A stretch of DNA of 28,178 bases from Anaerolineales bacterium UBA5195 (GCA_002412925.1 DHVZ01000023.1:48476-76653); one strand, 5' to 3'; numbered from the stretch's first letter, positions 14,001 to 21,842 are shown. Notes: generated by a model not told the origin, from the letters alone. Program-made: numbers and translations.

Positions 14001-16697
14001 CGAATCCTTCATAAATTCGCGCTGCAACCGCTCCGCGAGCCAGTTGCCGCTGCCGGTTGCGGCCCGCCGCATCATTTCATCGCTGATGAAAGCCCGCTCT
14101 TCGAGCCGGGTGCGGAAAGCGTCCAGGCGTTCGGGAAGGTAGTTTTTAACGAAGTCGTTTCGCAGGCGCACCCCGTCCACCACCGGCAGGCTGGTCAGGG
14201 CCTGGAAAGCGCGGCCGTTCTCGAATGGATGGGAAATCTGGCGGGTGATCTCGTCCCATTGCTGCAAGCGGGCGGCCACATCCCCGTTTTCGCTGGCTGG
14301 AAGCTGGAAGGTGAGTTGTTTGCGGTTGTAACGCGCATCTTCCTCGGCGATCATGCGGTTCAGGTCGATCAAGAGACGCCGGGCTTTGACCTGCATGATC
14401 TCGGCAGGGTCGACGCCACCCAGGGTCAGGCGGAAGGTGCGGCGGCCGGTATCGAAGCCCTCTTCGGTGCGGGCAAAGGTTGCCAGCGGCAGCAGGCCGA
14501 TCCCGCGCCGGGCCAGTGAGGATGCCAGCCAGTCGAGCGAGAGTCCGTTTGGCAGATGCTCCACGTGCAGGAGCGGATACATGCTGCCAGATGGGGGGAT
14601 GATCGTCAGCCCGAACGGATTGCGGTCGGGGGGCAGGTTTTCGGAGGCAGAGATCAGCGCCTCGGTGCGTTCCTTGAAAATCGCGTTGCGCATGCGCCAG
14701 TAGGTGCGCGCGCCTTCCAGCGGCCCGCGATAAAACAGGTAGACGATGAAAATCGCGACCAGGTTTGGCTCGATCAGATCGTTCAGGCTGCGGAATTTTT
14801 CGCGCAGTTCCGTTTCGCGGATCTCCACTACCGATAGGCGCGCCCCGGCCAGGCAGTCGGTCTTGGACATCGAGTGGACGCTGATCACGCGATTGGCGTC
14901 TTCTTCATCCAGGGTGCCGCTGCGCACCAGGTCGATCGCGATCTGGCGCGCGGTTTTGATAACGGGCAGGCCGTCCACGGGGGCGACGTTCTGGTAGGCC
15001 AGGTCATCGATGACATAGATCTTGTGCTGCAGGCAGTAGGTCATTAACCGGCTGACATCTTCTTCGGCGAAAATGCGCCCGGTGGCGTTGTGCGGGTTGT
15101 TAATCGCCACCGCGCCGTGCTCCGGCCAGTGCGGGTCGGCCTGACAAAGCTGCCTGAGCCTGGCGATCATGGCGTCCACATCCAGCGCCAGGTCGCGGGT
15201 TAGCGGGACGACATGCACGTTCGGGAAGCATTGCTCGTAAGACCAGCTCAAGTCCGGGAACAGGACATCGGTCAGGCCGCAGTGAAAACCCAGCAAGCCC
15301 AGCGCTGTGCGCGAGGAACCACTCGTCACCTGGCAGGCTTCCGGGATGTATTGGGGCTGGTGACGGGCAAAAACACTTAAGAAACTGCGTTGCAGGGTTT
15401 GCCGCCAGACGGGTTTATGGGCATTTTCAATCAGTTGGTTGAGCAGCGCCAGGCTGTCTACACCCGCGAATTCGTCGATCTGGCCGGTTTTCCAGCGCTC
15501 CTGCATAATTCTGGTGATCTGATCGGTCTTCTCATCGATTGCATCCAGGGCGCGGCCCAGGGTTTGGTTATTGTTCTGCATCAGGCTGTCGAGACGCGTG
15601 CCGACCCGCGAGGCCAGCCGCGAAAGGGTTGTTTCGGCAGCGCTGATTTCTCCCCACTCATCCAACCAGGCTTTGTCTGCGAAGATTTCTGTCGGGGTTT
15701 CCGTTTCAAGATTTGCCAGGTTCTGATCGAGCAGGAAGTTCAAAAATTCGACTTCGGAGGCTGATGGCGTGCCTTTTAACTGGAATTGCACATTTTCAAT
15801 CACGCCCAGGAAATCGGCGTTGCCAATCACAAAGACGGTCGAAAGCGAATCCAGGCGCGGGGCAAAAATAGCCGGGGTCAGCAGGCGGATGACGCGCTGG
15901 ACCAGCTTGGCTTCACGCGCCAGCGAATGCTGATTAAGCGCGTTATTTGCTTCAATAAAAAACAGGGGAGATTCAATGCTCAGCAAGCGCAGTTTGCGGC
16001 GGGTTTCTTCTTTCAACGGGCCGCCCACGACCAGGAAGGTCGGGACACCTGGCTGCCCGGCCAGCCACTGTTCCACTTCGATGCGCGCCAGCCGCTCATC
16101 GCCCGAGAGCGGTTCGATCTGGATGTTGGGAATATCGCTGAACGGTTGCGGGAATTCGTAGCGGTAACACAAGACTCGCGCGGGCGTAATCTGCAAATAG
16201 TTGGAAACGGCAGAAAAGATCACGCGCAAGGTCTCGTTGATGCCCCCCGAAGCCAGGATAATTTCGCGCTTGCCAGATTTCTCACCCATGTCGTACTGCA
16301 AAGGCTCTTGCTGATTCTCGAGCCACTTGCGGAAAGCTTGCACCAGCGCGTGCGGGGTCTTGCGGTTGTAACCGCCGCGCGGCATGTAAGGTGAGCTTTT
16401 TTGGATGGTGCGAATCAGGAATTCCAGCTTGGGCTTGTCAGCGGCGTTCCAGCCCAGGTGCTCGAGCAGGACATCAGCATCGGCGTCGGCCAGATCCTGG
16501 CGACGGACGTCGATCCCCAGCGCGATCCGCAGGAAGGCGGATGAGAGTTTGACATCCTGGAGCGGATTGCCAATATGAAAATTGACCCGTTCCTCGGCGG
16601 GAACCGGCGCGGCAGCGGTGGCCTCGCTGATCTCTGAAACCCGGGCCACCCGAATCTGCTTCAGGCGGAAAAAAGCCAGGGGGTCAGACTGCGGCAT
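11088..16697 (-). CDS. Giant fusion: two tandem aminotransferase domains plus PEP-carboxylase-like domain
   Basis: 1869 residues. Residues about 40-340 have an aminotransferase class I/II outline (GGYNRKTPHALVQAF, LASGGINETLRV) but no Lys-bearing S-x-S-K and no NPxNPTG, so this is a pseudo-enzyme domain. Residues about 400-770 are a complete copy: SGSSRTAL, NPHNATG (534-540), DDLAY (Asp565, Tyr568), SMSKT with PLP lysine 612, and Arg756 in FRLTLGG for the substrate carboxylate. From about 780 to the end the order and spacing match bacterial PEP carboxylase: HPT (His917), SFWSDWDGSNRP (about 1003-1013) in place of GSWxGGDRDGNP, ISMSSKP (1227), IPLFED (1265-1270), EVFIAGSD (1308-1315), and GSGEPMQRQGG (1354-1364) in place of GRGGSIGRGG. 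The putative metal ligands Glu1269 and Asp1315 are kept, while the catalytic His, Arg and Lys there read Leu1353, Ser1355 and Gln1318. The usual C-terminal RNTG is absent. It starts in TAATG overlap with the SPFH gene. The PEPC call is inference from motifs. Confidence 0.72.
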   Translation of the reverse strand: MPQSDPLAFFRLKQIRVARVSEISEATAAAPVPAEERVNFHIGNPLQDVKLSSAFLRIALGIDVRRQDLADADADVLLEHLGWNAADKPKLEFLIRTIQKSSPYMPRGGYNRKTPHALVQAFRKWLENQQEPLQYDMGEKSGKREIILASGGINETLRVIFSAVSNYLQITPARVLCYRYEFPQPFSDIPNIQIEPLSGDERLARIEVEQWLAGQPGVPTFLVVGGPLKEETRRKLRLLSIESPLFFIEANNALNQHSLAREAKLVQRVIRLLTPAIFAPRLDSLSTVFVIGNADFLGVIENVQFQLKGTPSASEVEFLNFLLDQNLANLETETPTEIFADKAWLDEWGEISAAETTLSRLASRVGTRLDSLMQNNNQTLGRALDAIDEKTDQITRIMQERWKTGQIDEFAGVDSLALLNQLIENAHKPVWRQTLQRSFLSVFARHQPQYIPEACQVTSGSSRTALGLLGFHCGLTDVLFPDLSWSYEQCFPNVHVVPLTRDLALDVDAMIARLRQLCQADPHWPEHGAVAINNPHNATGRIFAEEDVSRLMTYCLQHKIYVIDDLAYQNVAPVDGLPVIKTARQIAIDLVRSGTLDEEDANRVISVHSMSKTDCLAGARLSVVEIRETELREKFRSLNDLIEPNLVAIFIVYLFYRGPLEGARTYWRMRNAIFKERTEALISASENLPPDRNPFGLTIIPPSGSMYPLLHVEHLPNGLSLDWLASSLARRGIGLLPLATFARTEEGFDTGRRTFRLTLGGVDPAEIMQVKARRLLIDLNRMIAEEDARYNRKQLTFQLPASENGDVAARLQQWDEITRQISHPFENGRAFQALTSLPVVDGVRLRNDFVKNYLPERLDAFRTRLEERAFISDEMMRRAATGSGNWLAERLQREFMKDSLAHRQELFHLRNYDRTVHPTQKYSLQAEMTFDAILRALIAKQAVAPVLIEKAGQEVLMEFLGTNVSINSQLEADEILVDLDTLAASEGYAALFTENSLRPFLSFWSDWDGSNRPSGQGHRLMAAAVMENVRRMAQILNLLHKADSHIQISPDLLVEIDRLPQRSRSFTQLLNKITQLTHELEQKYRGILPVSLDGNRIQHLAAQLHLRPDPVRDLWKHNDRHEQEMRALREQRRAMLETYFALNKKLRKQLHTLIPDIQANRAVEPLLREVVGYSDILQRMVITPRIHQGMITARDQFAIETTAFNMQEINAIAGKYGNPGMTLGLQISMSSKPEALIALDRKMSTQTEQARREHPDAELPSIWLIPLFEDLEAVTNIPTYLDRVWDYATQSRHTEQTPQNRFEEVLAEVFIAGSDLSQQISQANGAFQYIKTKYNVQTWLAEHGVAEAIRVKLGSGEPMQRQGGYYSHVAGQPAFINLENQRRRLGRNLPPAAQKSTAYAVTPLQGVFLGGDLRTFQSSLAEHMRFLPVRDLANLLYHVRESQQIHRENLLRAAETLTESRLGVKSRGAQELERLTVGMPEALYEGFLAELTEHFRHILYGRPEDVFGIHIVSYFIGRSIPQLRDRPTSRRRAVSGLDRGQQIVANVAEMIPLSKQGSMLRAIAHNQSQTSVLGINQLTTGLFRALEYYAQKTFPLAERDSLIAERLLPRLPIYEILNTLRIYQDWRGDVTRCIEPAFPAGNSSFVALREDHDAMLRFLPIFQQELLRRHGLNVSDFVENGVFIPDLLPTLRPDLAVLMQENLFNTDLDQMLEHANGKIDPGWQKQVTQQLQLPEQVRYWRSVIWDLMGDSIYQRVQSFTELATALNSVSPTRSPGAAGAARGQKLPSALAGFLRSARVDDEMRQFLVGAVEQLSNITEGSLEVPVSIIRAINDVERIAMIEESAMPAENQAALRCCVLQIARLAGENG

Positions 16698-17671
16698 TAT
16701 TCATTTTTCTTGGATTTTTTAGCTTCCAGCGCCTTGTTGAGCATGTTCTGGAACAGGTCAAACAGTTCCGAACCGGCCAAATCTTGCGGGGAAAGCGAAA
16801 TGACCGTGCGGGCATTCTTCAAACCCTGGCTGGCTTCGGCCAGGCGGGCAGCCTGCGGGGTCAGCACCAGTAGTTCAGGGTTGTTCTTGAGAATTTCCAA
16901 CTCTTCCTTTTCAAAGCCCAGGCGCAGGCGGTTACGGGTCAGTTCATCTTCCAGACGTTTTTGGGCCAGGGCATTTTCCTGTTCGAGCAGGGCCTTCTTG
17001 AGCATCGACTTCTTCAACTCCAGGGTGTGTTCCATTTCGGCGATTTCTTCATCGGCCTGATATTTGGCCTTGGCCGCCGAGACACGCGCCTGGTTATTCA
17101 GCAGTTCGGTTTGTTCGAGCAGGCGGGCCTGTTCCTGCTGGCGCAGGGCATCCGCAATCTCAGAATCAGCCGGTTCCATCGAATGGACAGCCAGGGAGAT
17201 CAACTCGACCCCAAACTGTTCCTTGAACTCGGCGGCATGTTCGTTCAAATAAGCGACCAGGCCTGAGGAGGAAAGCGCCTGGATTTCAGCCTGTTCAGCA
17301 TATTCCTTGACGAGACCTTCCAGCCGGATGCTGGTTTCTTCGGCGGCGCGGGCGATCGCTTCACTGCTCCAGCCGCCAACGCGTACCAGCATCTGGATGT
17401 TATCCAGGGCCGGGGCCACCGAGCCGACCAGTTTGACGTTCACGCCCAGGTTGCCGGCCGCGGTCGCCTCAACCTTTAGCTGGATGGGATGGGTGGAGCG
17501 TTTAATCGACAGGCTGAAATGGCGCGGGTAGAACAGTCCGCGGCGGAGGGCAATCTTGCCATCCGCTTCATATAAAACCAGCGTATCGGGCTGGCGAACG
17601 CGAAATTCAAAAGCCAAAGCCAGTACAATCAACAACACCAGGGCAGCGATAATACCAAATAGGATTTCCAT
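16697..17671 (-). CDS. SPFH/band-7 (prohibitin-like) membrane protein
   Basis: 324 residues. AGGAGG lies 8 bases before the ATG at 17671, which I prefer over the GTG at 17680 that overlaps that box. An N-terminal membrane helix (about 2-22) is followed by an SPFH domain (about 25-180; RQPDTLVLYEADGKIALRRG to AVHSMEPADSEIADALRQQE), then a long charged coiled coil (about 185-265) and a short C-terminal region. SPFH proteins form large membrane-bound rings that organise microdomains and often hold proteases or partner enzymes. Its stop overlaps the start of the giant aminotransferase/PEPC-like gene in TAATG, so the two proteins are translated together and probably act together. A -10-like TATAAT lies upstream at 17716-17721. 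Confidence 0.88.
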   Translation of the reverse strand: MEILFGIIAALVLLIVLALAFEFRVRQPDTLVLYEADGKIALRRGLFYPRHFSLSIKRSTHPIQLKVEATAAGNLGVNVKLVGSVAPALDNIQMLVRVGGWSSEAIARAAEETSIRLEGLVKEYAEQAEIQALSSSGLVAYLNEHAAEFKEQFGVELISLAVHSMEPADSEIADALRQQEQARLLEQTELLNNQARVSAAKAKYQADEEIAEMEHTLELKKSMLKKALLEQENALAQKRLEDELTRNRLRLGFEKEELEILKNNPELLVLTPQAARLAEASQGLKNARTVISLSPQDLAGSELFDLFQNMLNKALEAKKSKKNE

Positions 17672-17715
17672 AATGAGCACCTCCTACCAAACAGATTCCA
17701 AATTAAATTCGTTGC

Positions 17716-17746
17716 ATTATACTTTGATTAGACAAGTTGGAGATAA
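17716..17746 (-). promoter_or_regulatory. Candidate promoter of the SPFH-giant operon
   Basis: On the minus strand TATAAT (17716-17721) lies 45 bp before the SPFH start. The best -35 candidate is TTATCT at 17741-17746, 19 bp away, a weak match. The consensus -10 makes this the likeliest start for the two-gene unit. The rest of the 205-bp spacer to the next gene shows no hairpin. Confidence 0.4.
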
Positions 17747-17876
17747 GTTTTACCAACCCAACTTGCGCCTGTCTCGCCCCCGGCAACCAGGCCATCGTCT
17801 GGAACCAATCTTGCATTAGGCCACAATACTAAACCTTCAGCGAACTGACAAAAGTTAGGTATTCGTTAAAAAAAGA

Positions 17877-18878
17877 TTAATCCAGAATGATCTGATTTCC
17901 ACCGCTATCTTTGGCTTTCTGAAGCTGTTTTTCAGCCTGTTTGAGCAGTTTTTCGAGGTTAGTTTTGTTCGCTCCGATGTAAATCAAGGCAATCGAGACG
18001 GTAATTTGAATATTTTTCCCGTCAATTTCCATGGCGACGCCAGCCAGCTTTTTCTGCAAGCGTTTGGCCGTGAGGACGCTGCTGGCGAGGGTGTTTTCGT
18101 GCAGGAGCGCGCCAAATTCGTCGCCGCCAAGCCGCCCGACCAGGTCAACATTGCGCAGCAGGCCCCGGGTAAGTTCCCCCACTGTGCGGATGATTTCATC
18201 CCCGATTCCGAAGCCATAATTTTCGTTAATGGCTCCAAAATGGTCGATATCCACCACCAGGAAAACAGGTGAACGCTTATAACGGTCTGCTTCAAGAAGT
18301 TCTTCCCGCATCCGCTTCAGAAAGTGGCGGCGATTATAAAGACCGGTCAGGGAATCGCTGATGGCAAGCTCATAGAAATCCTGTCGGAGTTTTTCAAGCT
18401 CTACATGTTTTTGGACAAGCTCTTGATCCGGCTTTTCCAACTTGCCGAGCGATTTTTCGACTTCGGATGGGCTTTTTGGGGGGGAAAGACGTTCGGAAGC
18501 CGGCCGGTGCTTTTTTGGTTCCTGCTCGCTAACAACCGAGAGCACTTCGGCAAAAAGTTTATCGCGGTGGTCAGGCGTTTCTGCACCCACAATGACGAAC
18601 TGGTCATCTGATTTGACGCCCGCAAAATAAGCATCGACCACCCCATTGGTAGTTTGAAGAGAAAATTCTCGATCAATAACTTTCTGAGAGATCCGCAGGT
18701 CAGCCAGGAAAGCGCGCGCTTTTGCCTGGCTGGCGCGATCGGCTAAACGGGAAAAAACTGTTTTCCCAGGCCCGCTCTCAATTGGCGGCAGGCCCAGATC
18801 ATCTTGGATGATCTGGTCAACTTCACCTAAATCATTACAGACCAGTGTCAGGCCCTTGGATGGTTGCTCTGTTTTCAT
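17877..18878 (-). CDS. GGDEF-domain protein with N-terminal sensor-like domain
   Basis: 333 residues. Residues 1-120 look like a sensor module of the DICT/PAS type (FAGVKSDDQFVIVGAETPD) that I cannot assign firmly. They are followed by a charged proline-rich and coiled-coil linker (about 120-170) and a GGDEF domain (172-333) with DSLTGLYNRRHF, GGDEF (251-255) and the I-site RNVD (242-245) at the standard five-residue spacing. The substrate segment reads DIDHFGAINENYGFGIGD, where active cyclases normally have FKxxNDxxGHxxGD. The Lys, Asp and His positions are therefore Gly, Glu and Phe, and activity may be reduced or regulatory. AGGTGAG precedes the ATG. It is a second c-di-GMP gene, 8.7 kb from the first (7262-9160). 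Confidence 0.85.
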   Translation of the reverse strand: MKTEQPSKGLTLVCNDLGEVDQIIQDDLGLPPIESGPGKTVFSRLADRASQAKARAFLADLRISQKVIDREFSLQTTNGVVDAYFAGVKSDDQFVIVGAETPDHRDKLFAEVLSVVSEQEPKKHRPASERLSPPKSPSEVEKSLGKLEKPDQELVQKHVELEKLRQDFYELAISDSLTGLYNRRHFLKRMREELLEADRYKRSPVFLVVDIDHFGAINENYGFGIGDEIIRTVGELTRGLLRNVDLVGRLGGDEFGALLHENTLASSVLTAKRLQKKLAGVAMEIDGKNIQITVSIALIYIGANKTNLEKLLKQAEKQLQKAKDSGGNQIILD

Positions 18879-18966
18879 AACTCACCTGGAAGTGTGTGGT
18901 TGTAGTAATTAAGTTTACATCATTTCTGTGAGTTTAAATATAGGAATATGGGTAGATTTTCTCCCT

Positions 18967-19803
18967 TTATTCAGCCCTCGCGCTGGCAATCGAACTAATC
19001 GTCACGCCCACCAATACGATCAGCGCTCCGAGCAGGGCCATAGGACCGGGCCTTTCACCGACAAATAGAAAAACCCAGACCGGGTTCAGGATCGGTTCGA
19101 GCGTGCCAATCAGGGTCGTTTCAAGGGCTGGGATAACCTTGATGGCAATGGAATAAAACAGGAAGGCCAGACCAATCTGGAAAATCCCCAGATAGCCGAC
19201 CACTGCCCAATTAGATACTGTCCAGGGTTGCTGGAAAACATAGTAACCACCCAGCAGCACGCCGAGCAGGTTTGCCAGCAGGAAACTCTCTGCAGGCGTG
19301 CCATCTTTTTGGGCGCGCATGGCGACCGTCATCAGGGCCATCGTCATACCGCTGATGATCGCCAGCAGGTTACCTGCAAAGCCACCCGGGCTGAGGCTGT
19401 CACCAAAGAATAATCCCAACCCGGCAAAAATGACCAGCATGGCCACCCAGTCTGCGCGGGAGGGTTTCTCTCGCAAAAACCAGTAGCCCAATAAAAGAAT
19501 ATATACCGGGGCCGTATATTGCAGGAAAATCGCGTTGGCGGCGGTCGTCATCTGGATAGCAGTGATATACAGGAATTGGGTTAATACGGAACTGAGCGCA
19601 GCCACCCACTGCCAGCGCGTAAAACGCAAAGGGATGCGGCGCAAATAAACCAGGAAAACCAGGCTCGAAAAGAGACTGCGTCCGGCCAGCACCGCAATTG
19701 GCTGCCAGTTCAGAATCTTGAGAAAGATGCCGCTCGTGCTCCAGAGCACGGCGGCAATCAAAAGGAACAGGATGGCTTTGCGGCGGTCAAGAGAGGCTAT
19801 CAT
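18967..19803 (-). CDS. DMT-superfamily transporter (EamA domains)
   Basis: 278 residues, ten predicted membrane helices in two five-helix EamA repeats. The first covers about 10-140 (SGIFLKILNWQPIAVLAGRS, then FLQYTAPVYILLLGYWFLREKPS). The second covers about 150-275 (LAFLFYSIAIKVIPALETTLIGTLEPILNPVWVFLFVGERPG). These are the typical P-(V/I)-(Y/W) and E-x-P signatures of drug/metabolite exporters. The substrate is unknown. Its start overlaps the end of the upstream membrane-protein gene by 17 bp, so they form a two-gene operon. It is one of two EamA genes in the window. The other, at 25642-26640, is only distantly similar. Confidence 0.9.
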   Translation of the reverse strand: MIASLDRRKAILFLLIAAVLWSTSGIFLKILNWQPIAVLAGRSLFSSLVFLVYLRRIPLRFTRWQWVAALSSVLTQFLYITAIQMTTAANAIFLQYTAPVYILLLGYWFLREKPSRADWVAMLVIFAGLGLFFGDSLSPGGFAGNLLAIISGMTMALMTVAMRAQKDGTPAESFLLANLLGVLLGGYYVFQQPWTVSNWAVVGYLGIFQIGLAFLFYSIAIKVIPALETTLIGTLEPILNPVWVFLFVGERPGPMALLGALIVLVGVTISSIASARAE

Positions 19804-20608
19804 ACGGGCGGTTTTGCTCCAATGAATTTTTTTTCAAGAAAGAGGCGGCGGCCATCTGAACCAGCAACCCCGTCCGCCAGAAAGCAACTGCAGCCATGCC
19901 GTGGGCCAGGACTGCAAAGACTGGCGGCGTTTCGTTGGTGTAATACGTCCAGCATTCGCGGGTGGTGCCCCAACGCTCGAGGAAATAGCCGAGCGCAGAA
20001 CCGGCCAAGAAAACAAGCAAAGCCATCCGTTTATCCGGCGGGGTCAGGATCATCAGGCCGCAGATAACCAGCGAGGCCAGGGTGTAGGATTTGTCAAACG
20101 TGGGGGCCACAAACCAGAGCATCAGGGTGTAAAAACCCAGGAAGGTGATCCAGTAAGCAGCCCGGAAGAAACCATCACCCAGTTTTACGGTCGACCAGTG
20201 CAGGGCGCGGGTCAGGCGGTCGATACTCAGGCTGGCAATCGGCCAGGCCGGGATAATCCACAACGGCGGTCGTTCCGCGGTGTAATAGTGCCAGAGATTG
20301 GTCTGCGTGCCCCAGCTTTCGATCACCAATCCGCCAAACAGGCCAACGAAGACGATCAGCCCGTCCACTTTCAGGTCGGCGCGGGCCATGATAGTCAGCG
20401 ACATAAAGGCGAAAATCCCCAGCAGCAGCCAATCGACGAGACTGTACCAGGGATACCCGGCTTGCTGGTAGAGACGGATATAGCCCAGGTACTCGTCCAT
20501 CAGCGGCCACCAAATGTAGATAATTAGCAGGCAGGTGAGCAGGAAAGAACTGAACAACCAGTAAGAATGGCGGGTAAAGCCCAAGGCGCGCCGCAGGGTA
20601 GAAAGCAT
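19787..20608 (-). CDS. Integral membrane protein of unknown function with an internal duplication
   Basis: 273 residues, about seven to eight hydrophobic helices. Residues 93-130 (GLVIESWGT, W-x-YYTAERPPLW) and 206-240 (GYFLERWGT, W-TYYTNETPPVF) repeat the pattern G-x-x-[IL]-E-x-WGT-x5-W-x-YYT-x-E-x-PP, so the protein is two copies of one membrane module. The conserved Glu, Trp and Tyr residues near the membrane surface could form a binding or active site. The outline recalls carotenoid-synthesis membrane proteins of the DUF422 type, but I do not claim this. It leads an operon with the EamA transporter. There is no Shine-Dalgarno, and a TATAAT sits 6 nt before the ATG, so the mRNA may be leaderless. 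Confidence 0.72.
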   Translation of the reverse strand: MLSTLRRALGFTRHSYWLFSSFLLTCLLIIYIWWPLMDEYLGYIRLYQQAGYPWYSLVDWLLLGIFAFMSLTIMARADLKVDGLIVFVGLFGGLVIESWGTQTNLWHYYTAERPPLWIIPAWPIASLSIDRLTRALHWSTVKLGDGFFRAAYWITFLGFYTLMLWFVAPTFDKSYTLASLVICGLMILTPPDKRMALLVFLAGSALGYFLERWGTTRECWTYYTNETPPVFAVLAHGMAAVAFWRTGLLVQMAAASFLKKNSLEQNRPYDSLS

Positions 20609-20614
20609 GGGCCG

Positions 20615-20620
20615 ATTATA
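20615..20620 (-). promoter_or_regulatory. -10 element at leaderless distance from the ATG
   Basis: TATAAT on the minus strand ends 6 nt before the ATG at 20608, so transcription would begin at or beside the start codon. No clear -35 or ribosome-binding site is present. It mirrors the arrangement at 25630-25635. Confidence 0.5.
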
Positions 20621-20775
20621 CCTTTACCAAGAAGCGCCCATCCTAGCAGAAACGCTGGCAGTCTTTTGAAACAGCTGGTGCAGATTTGATAATTGTCTTT
20701 GATGAATAGAGCCGGTTTTCCACAAAACCAAAACATCTCCATGCTGGTCAGGGATTTTGCGTGTGCGAGGAAAGG

Positions 20776-21819
20776 TCAGCGGGTTTGCAAGCCGAAGTTA
20801 TCGAACCAGATGGTCCCCGGAGCTTCTTCAAGAACATCGATGAGAAGCGAGAGATAACCTGTCGGCTGGCGATCATCCTCCATTTCGAAGATTTGCACCT
20901 CGTTGACGGTGAAGACAAAATGCCTGCCACGCGCGCTGATTTCCAGCGTGTTCCAGTCACCAGCCTGGATGGCCTCGCTGGTTAACCAGCCTGAAATTTG
21001 CTCCCAGCCATTCTCTTTGGTGTAGTAGCTAACCGAGAACGAGCCACCTTCACAGACTTCGAAGGTATAGGCACCCTCATCAAAACCCTCGGGCGATTCG
21101 CGAAACAAAAAACCGTAGCAATAATTTTCCGGGTCACCCACCTTTAGGATTCCATCCACGTACACATCGAAATCACCCAAGGCCTCTTGTGATTCGTAAT
21201 TTGCCCAGGCAACAAAAGTCTGTTTTACAACATCAATTTCCCAGCGATAAGCGCCATTTTCAATCAATCTTTTCCCGGCAAAGAACTCCCCATCTTTTTC
21301 TCCGGTGTACCAGGCCTTCTTGTTGTTCTCGAACGTTTCGATAAGTGGGTAATTGGCGCGCTCTGTTTGTCGCGCGCTGACCGTGGCAGTCGAACGGGCA
21401 TTCTGGGTTGCCTGTGCAACTGCCGCAGTAGCAGTCGCATTGGCATCAAGCGTGGCCTGCGCAATCGCAGTCGCTTGTGACTGTGTGCCCACGGCGATGG
21501 CTGTGCCCGTGGCGTAGGATCGATTCGTTGCCACCGCTTGGGCAATCACTTCGGCTGTGGCAGTATTTTGCGCATCCTGAACGCGGCTATTTTCGTTGAT
21601 CAAGTAAAAACCTCCCATGCTGAGAGCAACAACCAGGCAGCAGAGGATGGCAACAACCCCCAGCACAATCCCTAGGTCGCGCCTGGAATTCGACTCCCTG
21701 AACGGCGGTGCAGGTATTATCAACTTGGAAGGTTCAACATTCTGATTTTCACCAAACAGGCTGTCAGGAAAATCAATCTTATTGAGGTCTTGAGCAGGCT
21801 TTTGAGATTCGTCGTTCAC
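20776..21819 (-). CDS. Membrane-anchored protein with Ala/Thr linker and extracellular domain
   Basis: 347 residues from GTG 21819, chosen because AGGAGG (21824-21829) precedes it. The longer frame to 21927 has no such site and its extra 36 residues look non-coding. A cytoplasmic tail of about 48 residues is followed by one membrane helix (about 49-74), then a low-complexity linker rich in Ala, Thr and Gln (about 85-155, with ATGTAIAV and ATATAAVAQATQNA units), a style common in Chloroflexota cell-surface proteins. The C-terminal 190 residues are beta-rich with many aromatic residues (WEIDVVKQTFVAWANYES, GYLSLLIDVLEEAPGTIWFDNF), like a concanavalin/LamG-type carbohydrate-binding fold that ends in the usual DNF motif. 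It probably binds a ligand outside the cell. No enzyme motif is visible. Confidence 0.8.
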   Translation of the reverse strand: MNDESQKPAQDLNKIDFPDSLFGENQNVEPSKLIIPAPPFRESNSRRDLGIVLGVVAILCCLVVALSMGGFYLINENSRVQDAQNTATAEVIAQAVATNRSYATGTAIAVGTQSQATAIAQATLDANATATAAVAQATQNARSTATVSARQTERANYPLIETFENNKKAWYTGEKDGEFFAGKRLIENGAYRWEIDVVKQTFVAWANYESQEALGDFDVYVDGILKVGDPENYCYGFLFRESPEGFDEGAYTFEVCEGGSFSVSYYTKENGWEQISGWLTSEAIQAGDWNTLEISARGRHFVFTVNEVQIFEMEDDRQPTGYLSLLIDVLEEAPGTIWFDNFGLQTR

Positions 21820-21842
21820 AACGCCTCCTGAACAGAAAATCA

